From: Asparagopsis taxiformis
Lineage: Eukaryota > Rhodophyta > Florideophyceae > Bonnemaisoniales > Bonnemaisoniaceae
Length of the DNA stretch: 64,000 nt
Direction of reading: 5' to 3'
Assembly (NCBI GenBank): GCA_030407315.1
Contig: JALQPE010002165.1
Location: 26,136 to 90,135, forward strand
Positions 61,640 to 64,000 of the stretch are shown piece by piece. The position numbers were made by a program, and so were the translations under genes. Under the pieces are notes generated by a model. The model was not told where the DNA came from and searched no databases. It saw only the letters and a list, made by a program, of their open reading frames with translations. The stretch's first letter is position 1, and each line of letters opens with the position of its first letter.

Positions 61640-63140
61640 GGTTCTTTGGCCGTGTTTCCTTTCTTTGGTGTAGAGGATAGAACGACGGTGAGTATGGCAG
61701 TTTGGAGAGTATGCAGCGAGGGAAGGGTGTGTTTTGAGTCGTACTGTTGTCGTTGATGCGATATAGATTCAATAGAAGCTTCGTGAGTCATGGTTTGCAT
61801 GTTGTGAACGATGGGAGGCAGGTAAGTAAGTGAGTCTCGCGGGTGTGCAATAAGGGATGCATGGGTTTTTAGTCTGACTGTTCTGGTTCATTTTGATGTT
61901 GTAGGTGGTGCAGGAATAGTGATGAAGTAAGGTAAGTTTCATTGAGGTTAAAGACGGGTTTCGCGATGAAATGGAATGCTGACTACATTTTTTTCGTTGC
62001 ACGATTTGTGACTTATTGGTTGTATTGTTTGTATGATGTAACGAGATGAAGAGGTTAAGTGCGTCCTGACTCAGGATTCACCCTCGGAGGGTACGAAGCG
62101 AGGGAAGTGTTTGTTTTGAATTTGACTGTCGTCTTTTATGCAATATTTATTTATTGGGAGCTTAGTGATTCATGGTGCATATTTGCTGAAGGGTGGAAGG
62201 GAGGTAGGCGAGCATTTGAGGGGTGCAGTGAGTGGAATGTGGGTTTTGAGTCTGACTGCTGTGGTTGATGCTGATTTTGTGTAGGTGATTCTGGAATGGT
62301 GATGACGGAAGGTAAGTTACATTGAGCGCCTAGTTAAGTTGCGCGAAGATATGGAATGCTGACTACATTTTTTTGTACAACTTTTGACTTATGGTTTCTA
62401 TTGTGTGCAGGATACAACGAGGGTAAGTGAGTTCTGAGGGTATGCAGCGAGGGAAGCATGGGTTTTCAGTCCGACTGTTGTTGTTGATTTCGATTTTTGT
62501 AGGTGATGCAGGAATGGTGATGACGGAAGGTAAGTTGCATTTAGCGCGTAGGTGGTGCGAAGATGCGGAATGTTGACTTCATTTGTTGGTTGTGAGATTT
62601 TGACTTTTGGTCTGTATTGTGTGTAGAATGAAACGAGGGTAAGTGAGTTCTGAGGGTATGCATCGAGGGAAGTGTTTGTTTCGAATCTGACTATTGCAGT
62701 TGATGCGATATTTATTCATTGGAAGCTTATCAAGTCATGGTGCGTATTGTGTCGAGCGAAGGAAAGTGCGGAAGTTTTGAGAGTATGCTGAGAGGGACAT
62801 GTGGGTTTTGAGTCCGACTGTTGTTGTTTGATTTCGATTTTGTGCAGGTGATGCAGGAATGGTGATGACAGAAGGTAAGTTTCATTGAGCGCCAGGATGT
62901 GTTTTGCGAAGATATGGACTGCTGACTATGATTATTCATTGCAAGGTTTTTGGATCATGGTTTGTATTGTGTGTAGGATGGATGAGAGGTAAGTAAGGGA
63001 GTTTCTAGGATATCTGTCGTGGTGAGCGTTGCATTTGAATCTGACTGTTGAGGTTGATGTTTTGTATGTGATGCAGGAGTGGTGAAACAGGAACGGCAGG
63101 ACTCCAGGAGAGTGAAGAAGGGATCTAGGAAGATGGGGAA
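61640..63140 (+). repeat. Tandem microexon-like units, right arm (outward strand)
   Basis: Well-preserved 27-nt blocks lie at 62285-62311, 62503-62529 and 62848-62874, each preceded by a T-rich tract plus AG and followed by GTAAGT. Twelve-nt blocks lie at 62411-62422 and 62977-62988, also between AG and GTAAGT (62627-62638 is similar). Intervening segments of 80-100 nt contain TGCTGACTAC, a plausible branch site. All blocks are multiples of three and open in one frame (DxGxVMTE for the 27-mers), except the 12-mer at 62627 and the degraded units near 61650-62100, which carry stops. Confidence 0.6.
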
Positions 63141-63423
63141 TGAAGCTGTGAGGCGTTTTCTGGTATGTGTATATTTTCGGGCATACGATAGAAGTGAGAG
63201 TGGGTTTCTAGTGGTGTAAGATTTTGCTGACCATGTTCGTGTTTGATGTCTTGATGATTTAATGGGCTGGGGGGTGTCGAGGAAAGCGGGATGGAATTGG
63301 GAAGGAGCGGATTTTTTGTAATCTAGGTCGTGAGGGTTCTTGAAGTATGTGCGGATGGTGGTGCATGGCGTTCGGATGGTAGGGAGAACGTGATAGTGAG
63401 GGAGATGGGTGATCGACGATATG

Positions 63424-63575
63424 CTGACAGGTATTTGTATTCTGGCTGGATACGTATTTCGTATTCTGGCTGGATACATATTCCGTATTTCTGGCTGGAT
63501 ACGTATTTCCTATTCTAACCGGGTATTTATTTCCTATTCTGACCAGATATGTATTCCCTATTCTAGAGAGACGTA
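63424..63575. repeat. 24-bp tandem repeats, right arm
   Basis: Inverted copies of the left-arm array, unit GGCTGGATACGTATTTCCTA with variants. Confidence 0.85.
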
Positions 63576-63686
63576 TTGTATACGAGCAGTTCCTAAATGA
63601 GAGAATAAAATACGGTCCGATATGGGCCCTGAATTTACCATCCGCTGTAATTTCTTCCCCCCGGTTTTCGCTGATATATTGTATAC

Positions 63687-63866
63687 TGGATGTCGGGTCC
63701 TAGTATTCCGCCAAAGTACTAGAGAAAGTGGATGTCGGGTCCTAGTATTCCGCCATATGTACTAGAGAAAGTGGATGTCGGGTCCTAGTATTCCGCCATA
63801 TGTACTAGAGAAAGTGGATGTCGGGTCCTAGTATTCCGCCATATGTACTAGAGAAAGTGGACGTCC
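63687..63866. repeat. 43-bp tandem repeats, right arm (4 copies)
   Basis: Unit TACTAGAGAAAGTGGATGTC then GGGTCCTAGTATTCCGCCATATG, the complement of the left unit. One copy more than the left arm. Confidence 0.9.
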
Positions 63867-64000
63867 GCCCTCCAAAAAATTTTTATTTTTATTTTTTTTG
63901 GACGCGGACGTTCATTTGTTTCTAGTAAATCTCGGGGCCGACTAGGACCCGTACTAGAGAGACTGGACGTCCGCGTCCACTTCCGAAAACACAGACGGCG

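Larger units (their letters stand above)
45304..63998. mobile_element. Very large inverted-repeat element with ParB-dioxygenase gene
   Basis: The two ends of this ~18.7-kb stretch are long inverted repeats of each other. The tips match almost perfectly for well over 150 bp (left from about 45304, right up to about 63998; GGAAGTGGACGCGGACGTCC in the tip). The match continues, more diverged, through 43-bp repeats, 24-bp repeats, the microexon-like array and a spacer, to about 47520 on the left and 61080 on the right. The left arm has about 2 kb of extra sequence (47520-49550). Inside are flanking ~500-bp modules and one large gene. I find no recognisable transposase. No target duplication can be read because the right edge coincides with the window end. 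Confidence 0.78.
61080..63998. repeat. Right arm of the giant inverted repeat
   Basis: Inverted match to the left arm. It has the same order of parts outward: spacer (61080-61640), microexon-like array (61640-63140), 24-bp repeats (about 63424-63575), four 43-bp units (63687-63866), conserved tip. The end of the element is at, or a few bases beyond, the window edge. Confidence 0.8.

Noticed and set aside
45304..63998. LTR retrotransposon
   Set aside because: The ends are inverted, not direct, and there is no reverse transcriptase, integrase or primer-binding site.
1..64000. tRNA genes
   Set aside because: No GGTTCGAATCC-type T-loop with matching acceptor and anticodon arms was found by eye on either strand. 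A tRNAscan-SE run would be decisive.

Overview
This is nuclear DNA from a eukaryote with a compact, intron-poor genome. The genes include a CDC6-type AAA+ ATPase, a GPN-loop GTPase, a Nup98-type nucleoporin, 40S ribosomal protein S29 and an inositol polyphosphate kinase. Most are single open reading frames. The one clear host intron (in a COX5C-like gene) has yeast-like GTAAGT and TACTAAC signals. An ankyrin protein with a phenylalanine-containing, transit-peptide-like N-terminus (MAGFAFV...), a glycogen/starch-binding CBM48 protein and a cluster of membrane carbohydrate sulfotransferases together suggest a photosynthetic, sulfated-polysaccharide-making protist. A unicellular red alga is my best guess, but this is inference from content and not proof.

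Layout. 0-3.2 kb: the 3' part of a C-type-lectin membrane protein and an inositol polyphosphate kinase. 5.0-12.8 kb: four paralogous type II membrane sulfotransferases (one +, three -). 13.5-29.9 kb: a dense housekeeping block with PH-domain protein kinase, RPS29, plastid-type ankyrin protein, CDC6 and GPN1 (divergent, with E2F-like sites between them), a pseudokinase/Sel1-repeat protein, a CBM48/TPR protein, split COX5C, a small hypothetical gene and Nup98. 32.5-34.4 kb: an F-box protein. 34.8-37.6 kb: two small secreted cysteine-rich peptides with identical cysteine spacing and identically placed TATA boxes. 39.8-43.3 kb: two Tc1/mariner elements, both defective, plus a fragment of a third. 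43.4-45.2 kb: unexplained sequence with many short inverted repeats.

45.3 kb to the window end is a very large inverted-repeat element of about 18.7 kb. Its termini match as long inverted repeats made of a conserved tip, 43-bp and 24-bp tandem repeats, and an array of microexon-like units with splice signals pointing outward. Its central gene encodes a 1318-residue protein fusing a ParB-like domain to a 2-oxoglutarate/Fe(II) dioxygenase-like domain. That gene is flanked by ~500-bp modules, seven of which carry an identical hairpin and a 14-bp palindrome. I recognise no transposase in it. This element is the best candidate in the window for an undescribed system.
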